From Eunapius fragilis (taxonomy: Eukaryota > Porifera > Demospongiae > Spongillida > Spongillidae), in assembly GCA_963681505.1 (NCBI GenBank), contig OY811986.1, positions 6,217,738 to 6,281,737 of the forward strand: DNA of 64,000 nucleotides, written 5' to 3'. Below the pieces are notes generated by a model. It was not told the origin of the DNA. It did not search any database and worked only from the letters and a program-made list of their open reading frames with translations. Both the position numbers and the translations under genes were made by a program. Position 1 is the first letter of the stretch, and each line of letters starts with the position of its first letter. Shown here in pieces: positions 12,943 to 25,522 of this stretch.

Positions 12943-15900
12943 GTCTCCTCTATAATCAGCTCATTGGTTTGGCTGTACCATGCAAATAGATTAGTGGTTC
13001 CCTCCCATACATTTCCATGAGAGATAAATGGCTATCTTCCCTCCAACGATTTGATTTAACAACCTAGTGGACATGCGATCCTTATTCTTGGAACGAACGA
13101 GTAACCTGTTTTATTTCTCTAAATAATGCCTCGTCAATATTCAGCTCATTGGGTTGGCTGTACCATGCAAATAGATTAGTGGTTCCCTCCCATACATTTC
13201 TATGGGAGAAAAATGGCTATCTTCCCACCAATGAGTTAATTTAACAAACTAGTGGAGTTGCGATCTGTTTTCATGGAACGAACGAGTAACCTGTTTCCTT
13301 TCTCTTAATAATGCCTCCTCTATATTCAGGTCATAGTTTGGCTGTACCATGCAAATAGATTAGTGGTTCCCTCCCATACATTTCTATGAGAGAAATATGG
13401 CTATCTTCCCACCAATGAGTTAATCCAACAACCTAGTGGACTTGCGATCCTTATTGTAGGAATGAACGAGTAACCTGTTTCCTTTCTCTTAATAATGGCT
13501 CCTTTATATTCAGTTCATTGGTTTGGCTGTACCATGCAAATAGATTAGTGGTTCCCTCCCATAGATTTCTATGGGAGAAAATTTGCTATGTTCGAACCAA
13601 GGTGTTAATTTAACAAACTAGTGGAATTGCGATCTGGATTCATGGAACGAACGAGTAACCTGTTTCCTTTCTCTCAATAATGCCTCCTCTATATTCAGTT
13701 CATTGGTTCGGCTGAACCATGCAAATAGATTAGTGGTTCCCTCCCATACATTTCTATGGGAGAAAATTGGCTATGTTCCAACCAAGGTGTTAATTTAACA
13801 AACTAGTGGAGTTGCGATCTGTATTCATGGATCGAACGAGTAACCTGTTTCCTTTCTCTAAATAATGCCTCCTCTATACTCATGTCATTGGTTTGGCTGT
13901 ACCATGCAAAGAGATTAGTGGTTCCCTCCCATACTTTTCTATGAGAGATAAAAGGCTATCTTCCCACCAATGATTTGATTTAACAACCTAGTGGACTTGC
14001 GATCCTTATTCTTGGAACGAACGAGTAACCTGTTTTATTTCTCTAAATAATGCCTCCTCAATATTCAGCTCATTGGTTTGGCTGTACCATGCAAATAGAT
14101 TAGTGGTTCCCTCCCATACATTTCTATGGGAGAAAATTGGCTATCTTCCCACCAAGGTGTTAATATAACAAACTAGTGGAGTTGCGATCCTACTGCATGG
14201 AACGAACGAGTAACCTGTTTTCTTTCTCAAAATAATGTCTCCTCAATAATCAGCTCATTGGTTTGGCTGTACCATGCAAATAGATTAGTGGTTCCCTCCC
14301 ATACACTTCTATGGGAGAAAATTGGCTATGTTCCAACCAAGGTGTTAATTTAACAAACTAGTGGAGTTGCGATCTGTATTCATGGAATGAACGAGTAACC
14401 TGTTTCCTTTCTCTAAGTAATGCCTCCTCTATATTCATGTCATTGGTTTGGCTGTACCATGCAAATAGATTAGTGGTTCCCTCCCTTACTTTTCTATGGG
14501 AGAAAAATGGCTCTCTTCCCACCAATGAGTTAATTTAACAACCTAGTGGACTTGCGATCCTTATTGTTGGAACGAACGAGTAACCTGTTTTCTTTCTCTA
14601 AATAATGCCTCCTCTATATTCAGCTCATTGGTTTGGCTGTACGATGCAAATAGATTAGTGGTTCCCTCCCATACATTTCTATGCGAGAAAATTGGCTACA
14701 TTTCCACCACGGTGTTAAATTAACAAACTAGTGGAGTTGCGATCCTACTGCATGGAACGAACGAGTAACCTGTTTTCTTTCTCAAAATAATGTCTCCTCT
14801 ATAATCAGCTCTTTGGTTTGGCTGTACCATGCAAATAGATTAGTGGTTCCCTCCCATACATTTCCATGACAGATAAATGGCTATCTTCCCTCCAACGATT
14901 TGATTTAACAACCTAGTGGACATGCGATCCTTATTCTTGGAACGAACGAGTAACCTGTTTTATTTCTCTAAATAATGCCTCGTCAATATTCAGATCATTG
15001 GGTTGGCTGTACCATGCAAATAGATTAGTGGTTCCCTCCCATACATTTCTATGGGAGAAAAATGGCTATCTTCCCACCAATGAGTTAATTTAACAAACTA
15101 GTGGAGTTGCGATTCTACTCCATGGAACGAACGAGTAACCTGTTTTCTTTCTCAAAATAATGTCTCCTCTATAATCAGCTCATTGGTTTGGTTGCACCAT
15201 GCAAATAGATTAGTGGTTCCCTCCCATACATTTCTATGGGAGAAAAATGGCTATCTTCCCACCAATGAGTTAATTTAACAAACTAGTGGAGTTGCGATCT
15301 GTTTTCATGGAACGAACGAGTAACCTGTTTCCTTTCTCTTAATAATGCCTCCTCTATATTCAGGTCATAGTTTGGCTGTACCATGCAAATAGATTAGTGG
15401 TTCCCTCCCATACATTTCTATGAGAGAAATATGGCTATCTTCCCACCAATGAGTTAATCCAACAACCTATTGGACTTGCGATCCTTATTGTAGGAATGAA
15501 CGAGTAACCTGTTTCCTTTCTCTTAATAATGGCTCCTCTATATTCAGTTCATTGGTTTGGCTGTACCATGCAAATAGATTAGTGGTTCCCTCCCATAGAT
15601 TTCTATGGGAGAAAATTTGCTATGTTCGAACCAAGGTGTTAATTTAACAAACTAGTGGAATTGCGATCTGGATTCATGGAACGAACGAGTAACCTGTTTC
15701 CTTTCTCTCAATAATGCCTCCTCTATATTCAGTTCATTGGTTCGGCTGTACCATGCAAATAGATTAGTGGTTCCCTCCCATACATTTCTACGGGAGAAAA
15801 TTGGCTATGTTCCAACCAAGGTGTTAATTTAACAAACTAGTGGAGTTGCGATCTGTATTCATGGATCGAACGAGTAACCTGTTTCCTTTCTCTAAATAAT

Positions 15901-17235
15901 GCCTCCTCTATACTCATGTCATTGGTTTGGCTGTACCATGCAAAGAAATTAGTGGTTCCCTCCCATACTTTTCTATGAGAGATAAAAGGCTATCTTCCCA
16001 CCAATGATTTGATTTAACAACCTAGTGGACTTGCGATCCTTATTCTTGGAACGAACGAGTAACCTGTTTTATTTCTCTAAATAATGCCTCCTCAATATTC
16101 AGCTCATTGGTTTGGCTGTACCATGCAAATAGATTAGTGGTTCCCTCCCATACATTTCTATGGGAGAAAATTGGCTATCTTCCCACCAAGGTGTTAATAT
16201 AACAAACTAGTGGAGTTGCGATCCTACTGCATGGAACGAACGAGTAACCTGTTTTCTTTCTCAAAATAATGTCTCCTCAATAATCAGCTCATTGGTTTGG
16301 CTGTACCATGCAAATAGATTAGTGGTTCCCTCCCATACATTTCTATGGGAGAAAAATGGCTATCTTCCCACCAATGAGTTAATCCAACAACCTAGTGGAC
16401 TTGCGATCCTTATTGTAGGAACGAACGAGTAACCTGTTTTCTTTCTCTAAATAATGCCTCCTCTATATTCAGTTCATTGGTTTGGCTGTACCATGCAAAT
16501 AGATCAGTGGTTCCCTCCCATAGATTTCTATGGGAGAAAATTGGCTATGTTCCAACAAAGGTGTTAATTTAACAAACTAGTGGAATTGCGATCTGGATTC
16601 ATGGAACGAACGAGTAACCTGTTTCCTTTCTCTAAATAATGCCTCCTCTATATTCAGTTCATTGGTTCGGCTGTACCATGCAAATAGATTAGTGGTTCCC
16701 TCCCATACATTTCTATGGGAGAAAATTGGCTACATTCCCACAAGGGTGTTAAATTAACAAACTAGTGGAGTTGCGATCCTACTGCATGGAACGAACGAGT
16801 AACCTGTTTTCTTTCTAAAAATATTGTCTCCTCTATAATCAGCTCATTGGTTTGGCTGTACCATGCAAATAGATTAGTGGTTCCCTCCCATACATTTCTA
16901 TGGGAGAAAATTGGCTACGTTCCAACCAAGGTTTTAATTTAACAAACTAGTGGAGTTGCGATCCGTATTGATGGAACGAACGAGTAACCTGTTTTCTATC
17001 TCAAAACACTGCCTCCTCTATCATCAATTCATTGGTTTGGCTGTACCATGCAAATAGATTAGTGGTTACCTCCCATACATTTCTATAGGAGAAATTTGGC
17101 TATCATCCCACCAAGGTGTTAACTTAACATCCAAGTGGAGTTGCAATTTTAATTCTTGAAACGAACGAATAACCTGTTTTCTTTCTCAAAATAATGCCTC
17201 CTCTATATTCAGCTCATTGGTTTGGCTGTACCGTG
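12943..17235 (+). repeat. A1 segmental duplication (4253-4438 bp), copy 2
   Basis: Tandem copy of 8690-12942. It contains one extra monomer near 16260-16445 ('cctcaataatcagctc' type), so late landmarks such as 'taccgtgcaaatag' (12791/17229) are 4438 bp apart. Similarity ends near 17240, where monomers specific to the array edge begin ('cacccatacatttcaatggg', 'tggaggtgcgatcc'). Confidence 0.82.
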
Positions 17236-17879
17236 CAAATAGATTAGTGATTCCCACCCATACATTTCAATGGGAGAAAATTGGCTACATTCCCACCAAG
17301 GTGTCAATATAACAAACTAGTGGAGGTGCGATCCTACTGCATGGAACGAACGAGTAACCTGTTTTCTTTCTCAAAAAAATGTCTCCTCTATAATCAGCTC
17401 ATTGGTTTGGCTGCACCATGCAAATAGATTAGTGGTTCCCTCCCATACATTTCTATGGGAGAAAAATGGCTATCTTCCCACCAATGAGTTAATTGAACAA
17501 ACTAGTGGAGTTGCGATCTGTTTACATGGAACGAACGAGTAACCTGTTTCCTTTCTCTAAATAATGCCTCCTCTATATTCAGGTCATTGGTTTGGCTGTA
17601 CCATGCAAATAGATTAGTGGTTCCCTCCCATACTTTTCTATGGGAGAAAATTGGCTATCTTCCCACCAAGGTGTTAATATAACAAACTAGTGGAGTTGCG
17701 ATCCTACTGCATGGAACGAACGAGTAACCTGTTTTCTTTCTCAAAATAATGTCTCCTCTATAATCAGCTCATTGGTTTGGCTGTACCATGCAAATAGATT
17801 AGTGGTTCCCTCCCATACTTTTCTATGGGAGAAAAATGGCTATCTTCCCACCAATGGGTTAATTTAACAACCTAGTGGA

Positions 17880-17915
17880 CTTGCGATTCTTATTATTGCT
17901 CCGAATTGCTCCAGC
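17880..17915. other. Left satellite junction A1/B
   Basis: Abrupt switch from A to B. The A1 monomer that starts at 17768 runs normally to 'ttgcgattcttatt' (about 17896), roughly 129 bp into the unit, and is followed at once by 'attgctccgaattgctcc' of satellite B. I see no unique spacer, no target-site duplication and no transposon end. The exact base is uncertain by a few positions because 'tatt/att' can belong to either side. Confidence 0.9.
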
Positions 17916-18290
17916 ATGAGCGATTCGGAGCAATTCGTATGGACCAATTGCTCCCAATTGCTCCCGCGGGAGCGATTCGGAGCAATTCCTTTGGACCAAT
18001 TGCTCCCAATTGCTCCCGCGGGAGCGATTCGGAGCAATTCGTTTGGACCGATTGCTTCCGCGGGAGCGATTCGGAGCAATTCGTTTGGACCAATTGCTCC
18101 CAATTGCTCCAGCGGGAGCGATTCGGAGCAATTCGTTTGGAACAATTGCTCCCAATTGCTCCCGCGGGAGCGATTCGGAGCATATCGTTTGGACCAATTA
18201 TTCCCATTTGCTCCCGCATTCGTTTGGAGCAATTGCTCCCAATTGCTCCCGCGGGACCGATTCGGAGCAATTCGTTTGGACCAATTGCTC
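17900..18290 (+). repeat. B duplicated segment, about 2.0-kb offset, copy 1
   Basis: Shares ordered private variants with 19943-20290: 'gcatgagcg', 'cgtatggacc', 'attcctttgg', a 42-bp unit, then the fused unit followed by 'tttggagcaattg' (18223 and 20214). Offsets are 2043 bp early and 1991 bp late, a difference of one 52-bp unit. Confidence 0.65.
17960..17973. repeat. 14-bp perfect palindrome at the B unit boundary (example)
   Basis: 'gctcccgcgggagc' equals its own reverse complement and contains CCGCGG at the centre. It recurs in most B units. Frequent variants break the centre: 'cccgtggg', 'cccacggg', 'ccctcggg', 'cccgctgg', 'cccgcgtg'. With the longer stem it makes the array close to symmetric between strands. 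Confidence 0.9.
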
Positions 18291-18304
18291 CCAATTGCTC
18301 CCGC

Positions 18305-18356
18305 GGGAGCGATTCGGAGCAATTCGTTTGGACCAATTGCTCCCAATTGCTCCCGC
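18305..18356 (+). repeat. Representative B monomer with 20-bp inverted-repeat arms
   Basis: Arm 1 (18305-18324) is 'gggagcgatt' + 'cggagcaatt'. The spacer (18325-18334) is 'cgtttggacc'. Arm 2 (18335-18354) is 'aattgctccc' + 'aattgctccc', followed by 'gc'. The reverse complement of arm 1 differs from arm 2 at 2 of 20 positions. Each arm is itself two related 10-bp modules. The inner nine pairs, 'ggagcaatt'/'aattgctcc', match perfectly. A single strand, or its RNA, could fold into a 20-bp stem with a 10-nt loop in every unit. Confidence 0.9.
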
Positions 18357-19942
18357 GGGAGCGATTCGGAGCAATTCGGTTGGACCAATTGCTCCCAATT
18401 GCTCCCGCGGGAGCGATTCGGAGCAATTCGTTTGGGCCAATTGCTCCAAATTGCTCCCGCGGGAGCGATTCGGAGCAATTCGATTGGACCAATTGCTCCC
18501 ATTTGCTCCTGCGGGAGCGATTCGGAGCAATTCGTTTGGACCAATTGCTCCCAATTGCTCCCGCGGGAGCGATTGGGAGCAATTCGTTTGGACCAATTGC
18601 TCCCAATTGCTCCCGCGAGAGCGATTCGGAGGAATTCGTTTGGACCAATTGCTCCCAATTACTCCCGCGGGAGCAATTCGGAGATATTCGTTTGGACCAA
18701 TTGCACCCAATTGCTCCTGCGGGAGCGATTCGGAGTAATTCGTTTGGACCAATTGCTCCCGCGGGAGCAATTCGGAGCAATTCGTTTGGACCAATTGCTC
18801 CCAATTGCTCACGCGGTAGCGATTCGGAACAATTCGTTTGGACCAATTGCTCCCAATTGCTCCCGTGGGAGCGATTCGGAGCAAATCGTTTGGACCAATT
18901 ATTCCCATTTGCTCCCGCATTCGTTTGGACCAATTGCTCCCAATTGCTCCCGCGGGAGCGATTCGGAGCAATTCGTTTGGACCAATTGCTCCCAATTGCT
19001 CCCTCGGGAGCGATTCGGAGGAATTCGTTTGGACCAATTGCTCCCAATTGCTCCCGCGGGAGCGATTCGGAGCAATTCGTTTGGACCAATTGCTCCCAAT
19101 TGCTCCCTCGGGAGCGATTCGGAGCAATTCGTTTGGACCGATTGCTCCCACTTGCTCCCGCGGGAGCGATTCGGAGGAATTCGTTTGGACCAATTGCTCC
19201 CAATTGCTCCCGCGGGAGCGATTCGGAGCAATTCGTTTGGACCAATTGCTCCCAATTGCTCCCGCGGGAGCGATTCGGAGCAAATCGTTTGGACCAATTA
19301 TTCCCATTTGCTCCCGCATTCGATTGGACCAATTGCTCCCTATTGCTCCCGCGGGACCGATTCGGAGCAATTCGTTTGGACCAATTGCTCCCAATTGCTC
19401 CCGCGGTAGCGATTCGGAACAATTCATTTGGACCAATTGCTCCCAATTGCTCCCGCGGGAGCGATTCGGAGGAATTCGTTTGGACCAATTGCTCCCAATT
19501 GCACCCGCAGGAGCGATTCGGAGCAATTCGTTTGGACCAATTGCTCCCAATTGCTCCCGCGGGAGCAATTCGGAGCAAATCGTTTTGACCAATTATTCCC
19601 ATTTGCTCCCGCATTCGTTTGGACCAATTGTTCCCTATTGCTCCCGCGTGACCGATTCGGAGCAATTCGTTTGGACTAATTGCTCCCAATTGCTCCCACG
19701 GGAGCGATTCGGAGCAATTCGTTTGGACCAATTGCTCCCAATTGCTCCCTCGGGAGCGATTCGGAGGAATTCGTTTGGACCAATTGCTCCCAATTGCTCC
19801 CGTGGAAGCGATTCGGAGCAATTCGTTTGGACCAATTGCTCCCAATTGCTCCCTCGGGAGCGATTCGGAGGAATTCGTTTGGACCAATTGCTCCCAATTG
19901 CTCCCACTGGAGCGATTCGGAGCAATTCGTTTGAACCAATGC

Positions 19943-20290
19943 TCTTAATTGCTCCTGCATGAGCGATTCGGAGCAATTCGTATGGACCAATTGCTCCCAA
20001 TTGCTCCCGCGGGAGCGATTCGGAGCAATTCCTTTGGACCAATTGCTCCCATTTGCTCCCGCGGGAGCGATTCGGAGCAATTCGTTTTGACCAATTGCTC
20101 CCGCGGGAGCGATTCGGAGCAATTCGTTTGGACCAAATGCTCCCAATTGCTCCCGCGGGAGCGATTCGGAGCAAATCGTTTGGACCAATTATTCCCATTT
20201 GCTCCCGCATTCGTTTGGAGCAATTGCTCCCAATTGCTCCCGCGGGAGCGATTCGGAGCAATTCGTTTGGACCAATTGCTCCCAATTGCT
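19943..20290 (+). repeat. B duplicated segment, about 2.0-kb offset, copy 2
   Basis: Second copy of 17900-18290, shorter by one 52-bp unit. It differs at several bases (for example 'cctgcatgag' against 'ccagcatgag'), so this duplication looks older than those further right in the block. Confidence 0.62.
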
Positions 20291-21839
20291 CCCGCTGGAG
20301 CGATTCGGAGCAATTCGTTTGGACCAATTGCTCCCAATTGCTCCCGCGGGAGCGATTCGGAGGAATTCGTTTGGACCAATTGCTCCCAATTGCTCCCGCG
20401 GGAGCGATTCGGAGCAATTCGTTTGGACCAATTGCTCCCAATTGCTCCCGCGGGAGCGATTCGGAGGAATTCGTTTGGACCAATTGCTCCCAATTGCTAC
20501 CGCGGGAGCGATTAGGAGCAATTCGGTTGGACCAATTGCTCCCAATTGCTCCCGCGGGAGCGATTCGGAGCAATTCGATTTGACCAATTGCTCCCATTTG
20601 CTCCTGCGGGAGCGATTGGGAGCAATTCTTTTTGACCAATTGCTCCCAATTGCTCCCGCGAGAGCGATTCGGAGGAATTCGTTTGGACCAATTGCTCCCA
20701 ATTAGTCCCGCGTGAGCGATTAGGAGCAATTCGTTTGGACCAATTGCACCCAATTGCTCCTGCGGGAGCGATTCGGAGCAATTCGTTTGGATCAATTGCT
20801 CCCGCGGGAGCAATTCGGAGCAATTCGTTTGAATCAATGCTCCCAATTGCTCCAGCATGAGCGATTCGGAGCAATTCGTATGGACCAATTGCTCCCAATT
20901 GCTCCCGCGGGAGCGATTTGGAGCAATTCCTTTGGACCAATTGCTCCCAATTGCTCCCGCGGGAGTGATTCGGAGCAATTCGTTTGGACCGATTGCTCCC
21001 GCGGGAGCGATTCGGAGCAATTCGTTTGGACCAATTGCTCCCAATTGCTCCCTCGGGAGCGATTCAAAGGAATTCGTTTGGTCCAATTGCTCCCAATTGC
21101 TCCCGCTGGTGCAATTCTGAGTAATTCGTTTCAACCAATTGCTCCCAATTGCTCCAGCGGGAGCGATTCGGAGGAATTCGTTTGGATCAATTGCTCCCAA
21201 TTGCTCCCGCAGGGGCGATTTGGAGCAATTCGTTTGAGCCAATGCTCCCAATTGCTCCAGCAGGAGCGATTCGGAGCAATTCGTAAGGACCAATTGCTCC
21301 CAATTGCTCCCGCTGGAGCGATTCGGAGCAATTCGTTTGGACCAATTGCTCCCGCGGGAGCGATTCGGAGCAATTCGTTTGGACCAATTGCTCCCAATTG
21401 CTTCCGCGGGAGCGATTCGGAGCAATTCGTTTGGACCAATTGCTCCCAATTGCTCCCGCGGGAGCGATTCGGAGGAAATCGTTTGGACCAATTATTACCA
21501 TTTGCTCTCGTATTTGTTTGGACCAATTGCTCCCAATTGCTCCCGCGGGAGCGATTCGGAGCAATTCATTTGGACCAATTGCTCCCAATTGCTCCCTCGG
21601 GAGCGATTCGGAGGAATTCGTTTGGACCAATTGCTCCCAATTGCTCCCGCGAGAGCGATTCGGAGCAATTCGTTTGGACCAATTGCTCCCAATTGCTCCC
21701 TCGGGAGCGATTCGGAGCAATTCGTTTGGACCAATTGCTCCCACTTGCTCACGCTGGAGCGATTCGGAGGAATTCGTTTGGACCAATTGCTCCCAATTGC
21801 TCCCGCGGGAGCGATTCGGAGCAATTCGTTTGGACCAAT

Positions 21840-22668
21840 TGCTCCCAATTGCTCCCGCGGGAGCGATTCGGAGCAATTTGTTTGGACCAATTGCTCCCAA
21901 TTGCTCCCGCGTGAGCGATTCGGAGCAATTCGTTTGGACCAATTGCTCCCAATTGCTCCCGCGGGAGCGATACGGAGCAATTCGATTGGACCAATTGCTC
22001 CCATTTGCTCCTGCGGGAGCGATTCGGAGCAATTCGTTTGGACCAATTGCTCCCAATTGCTCCCGCGGGAGCGATTGGGAGCAATTCGTTTGGACCAATT
22101 GCTCCCAATTGCTCCCGCGGGAGTGATTCGGAGGAATTCGTTTGGACCAATTGTTCCCATTTGCTCCCGCGGGAGCGATTCAGAGCAAATCGTTTGGACC
22201 AATTATTCCCATTTGCTCCTGCATTCGTTTGGACCAATTGCTCCCAATTGCTCCCACGGGAGCGATTCGGAGCAATTGGTTTGGACCAATTGCTCCCAAT
22301 TGCTCCCTCGGGAGCGATTCGAAGGAATTCGTGTGGTCCAATTGCTCCCAATTGCTCCCGCTGGTGCAATTCAGAGTAATTCGTTTCAACCAATTGCTCC
22401 CAATTGCTCCAGCGGGAGCGATTCGGAGCAATTCGTTTGGACCAATTGCTCCTAATTGCTCCCTCGGGAGCGACTCGGAGCAATTCCTTTGGACCAATTG
22501 CTCCCAATTGCTCCCGCGGGAGCGATTCGGAGCAATTCGTTTGGACCAATTGCTCCCAATTGCTCCCGCGGGAGCGATTCGGAGGAATTCGTTTGGACCA
22601 ATTGCTCCCAATTGCTTCCGCGGTAGCGATTCGGAACAATTCGTTTGGACCAATTGCTCCCAATTGCT
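21840..22668 (+). repeat. B duplicated segment, 2854-bp offset, copy 1
   Basis: Matches 24694-25522 with private variants in order: 'gagcaatttg' 21871/24725, 'gcgatacgga' 21967/24821, 'ggtgcaattcagag' about 22353/25207 and 'cttccgcggtagcg' about 22614/25468. Similarity stops where the unit with 'cccgctggagcg' begins. Confidence 0.75.
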
Positions 22669-22929
22669 CCCGCTGGAGCGATTCGGAGCAATTCGTTTGA
22701 ACCAATGCTCCCAATTGCTCCAGCATGAGCGATTCGAAGCAATTCGTATGGACCAATTGCTCCCCATTGCTCCCGCGGGAGCGATTCGGAGCAATTCCTT
22801 TGGACCAATTGCTCCTAATTGCTCCCGCGGGAGCGATTCGGAGCTATTCGTTTGGACCAATTGCTCCCGCGGGAGCGATTCGGAGCAATTCGTTTGGACC
22901 AATTGCTCCCGCGGGAGCGATTCGGAGCA

Positions 22930-24455
22930 ATTCGTTTGGACCAATTGCTCCCAATTGCTCCCGCGGGAGCGATTACAAAGGAATTCGTTTGGACCAATTG
23001 CTCCCAATTGCTCCCGCGGGAGCGATTCGGAGCAATTCGTTTGGACCAATTGCTCCCAATTGCTCCCGCGGGAGCGATTCGGAGCAATTCGTTTGGACCA
23101 ATTGCTCCCAATTGCTCCCGCGGGAGCGATTCGGAGCAATTCGTTTGGACCAATTGCTCCCAATTGCTCCCGCGGGAGCGATTCGGAGCAAATCGTTTGG
23201 ACCAATTATTCCCATTTGCTCCCGCATTCGTTTGGACCAATTGCTCCCTATTGCTCCCGCGGGAGCGATTCGGAGCAATTCGTTTGGACCAATTGCTCCC
23301 AATTGCTCCCGCGGGAGCGATTGGAAGGAATTCGTTTGGACCAATTGCTCCCAATTGCTCCCGCGGGAGCGATTCGGAGCAATTCGTTTGGACCAATTGC
23401 TCCCAATTGCTCCCGCGGGAGCGATTCGGAGCAAATCGTTTGGACCAATTATTCCCATTTGCTCCCGCATTCGTTTGGACCAATTGCTCCCTATTGATCC
23501 CGCGGGACCGATTCGGAGCAATTCGTTAGGACTAATTGCTCCCAATTGCTCCTGCGGGAGCGATTCGGAGCAATTCGTTTGGACCAATTGCTCCCAATTG
23601 CTCTCTCGGGATCGATTCGGAGGAATTCGTTTGGACCTATTGCTCCCAATTGCTCCCGCTGGAGCGATTCGGAGCAATTCGTTTGAACCAATACTCCCAA
23701 TTGCTCCAGCATGAGCGATTCGAAGCAATTCGTATGCACCAATTGCTCCCAATTGCTCCCGCGGGAGCGATTCGGAGCAATTCGTTTGGTACAATTGCTC
23801 CCAATTGCTCCCGCGGGAGCGATTCGGAGCAATTCGTTTGGACCAATTGCTCCCGCGGGAGCGATTCGGAGCAATTCGATTGGACCAATTGCTCCCATTT
23901 GCTCCTGCGGAGCGATTCGGAGCAATTCGTTTGGACCAATTGCTCCCAATTGCTCCCGCGGGAGCGATTGGGAGCAATTCGTTTGGACCAATTGCTCCCA
24001 ATTGCTCCCGTGGGAGCGATTCGGAGCAATTCGTTTGGACCAATTGCTCCCAATTGCTCCCGCGGGATCGATTCAGAGCAATTGGTTTGGACCAATTGCT
24101 CCCAATTGCTCCCGCGGGAGCGATTTGGAGCAATTCGATTGGACCAATTGCTCCCATTTGCTCCTGCGGGAGCGATTCGGAGCAATTCGTTTGGACCAAT
24201 TGCTCCCAATTGCTCCCGCGGGAGTGATTCAGAGCAGTTCGTTTGGACCAATTGCTCCCAATTGCTCCCGCGGGAGCGATTCGGAGCAATTCGTTTGGAC
24301 CAATTGCTCCCAATTGCTCCCGCGGGAGCGATTCGGAGCAATTCGTTTGGACCAATTGCTCCCAATTGCTCCCGCGGTTGCGATTCGGAGCAAATCGTTT
24401 GGACCAATTATTCCCATTTGCTCCCGTATTCGTTTGGACCAATTGCTCCCAATTG
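22930..24455 (+). repeat. B duplicated segment, 3729-bp offset, copy 1
   Basis: About 1.5 kb nearly identical to 26659-28184. 'gattacaaagg' is at 22971 and 26700. The unusual units 'ttgatcccgcgggaccg', 'cgttaggactaattg', 'ctcctgcggagcg' (1-bp-short arm) and 'gcggttgcgattcgg' recur in order. Confidence 0.82.
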
Positions 24456-24693
24456 CTCCCGCGGGAGCGATTCGGAGCAATTCGTTTGGTACAATTGCTC
24501 CCAATTGCTCCCGCGGGAGCGATTCAGAGCAATTCGTTTGGACCAATTGCTCCCGCGGGAGCGATTCGGAGCAATTCGATTGGACCAATTGCTCCCATTT
24601 GCTCCTGCGGGAGCGATTCGGAGCAATTCGTTTGGACCAATTGCTCCCAATTGCTCCCGCGGGAGCGATTCGGAGCAATTCGTTTGGACCAAT

Positions 24694-25522
24694 TGCTCCC
24701 AATTGCTCCCGCGGGAGCGATTCGGAGCAATTTGTTTGGACCAATTGCTCCCAATTGCTCCCGCGGGAGCGATTCGGAGCAATTCGTTTGGACCAATTGC
24801 TCCCAATTGCTCCCGCGGGAGCGATACGGAGCAATTCGATTGGACCAATTGCTCCCATTTGCTCCTGCGGGAGCGATTCGGAGCAATTCGTTTGGACCAA
24901 TTGCTCCCAATTGCTCCCGCGGGAGCGATTGGGAGCAATTCGTTTGGACCAATTGCTCCCAATTGCTCCCGCGGGAGTGATTCGGAGCAATTCGTTTGGA
25001 CCAATTGTTCCCATTTGCTCCCGCGGGAGCGATTCAGAGCAAATCGTTTGGACCAATTATTCCCATTTGCTCCTGCATTCGTTTGGACCAATTGCTCCCA
25101 ATTGCTCCCACGGGAGCGATTCGGAGCAATTGGTTTGGACCAATTGCTCCCAATTGCTCCCTCGGGAGCGATTCGAAGGAATTCGTTTGGTCCAATTGCT
25201 CCCAATTGCTCCCGCTGGTGCAATTCAGAGTAATTCGTTTCAACCAATTGCTCCCAATTGCTCCAGCGGGAGCGATTCGGAGCAATTCGTTTGGACCAAT
25301 TGCTCCTAATTGCTCCCTCGGGAGCGACTCGGAGCAATTCCTTTGGACCAATTGCTCCCAATTGCTCCCGCGGGAGCGATTCGGAGCAATTCGTTTGGAC
25401 CAATTGCTCCCAATTGCTCCCGCGGGAGCGATTCGGAGGAATTCGTTTGGACCAATTGCTCCCAATTGCTTCCGCGGTAGCGATTCGGAACAATTCGTTT
25501 GGACCAATTGCTCCCAATTGCT
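24694..25522 (+). repeat. B duplicated segment, 2854-bp offset, copy 2
   Basis: Second copy of 21840-22668. It also seeds a later pairing with 28762 onward at 4062 bp, so this segment exists in at least three to four ordered copies, including one near 33830-34600. Confidence 0.75.

Larger units (their letters stand above)
1..17896 (+). repeat. Satellite A, subfamily A1: 185-bp tandem array
   Basis: Head-to-tail array of about 97 monomers; the strand is set by this array. The landmark 'ctcattggtttggctgta' recurs at 13, 198, 383, 568 and 753, an exact 185-bp step. A monomer continues through 'ccatgcaaatagattagtgg', 'ttccctcccatacatttcta', 'aacaaactagtggag' and 'ggaacgaacgagtaacctg'. Two broad monomer classes alternate: one carries 'aacaaactagtggag' and the other 'aacaacctagtggac' with 'ccttatt'. 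A1 is told from the right-hand array by 'gggagaaaa', 'actagtggag' and 'ctgcatgg'. No frame stays open beyond about 60 codons on either strand. A 185-bp unit is near one nucleosome repeat, as in many centromeric satellites; that function is inferred, not shown. The array runs off the left edge of the window. No unique sequence or mobile element was seen inside it. Confidence 0.97.
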
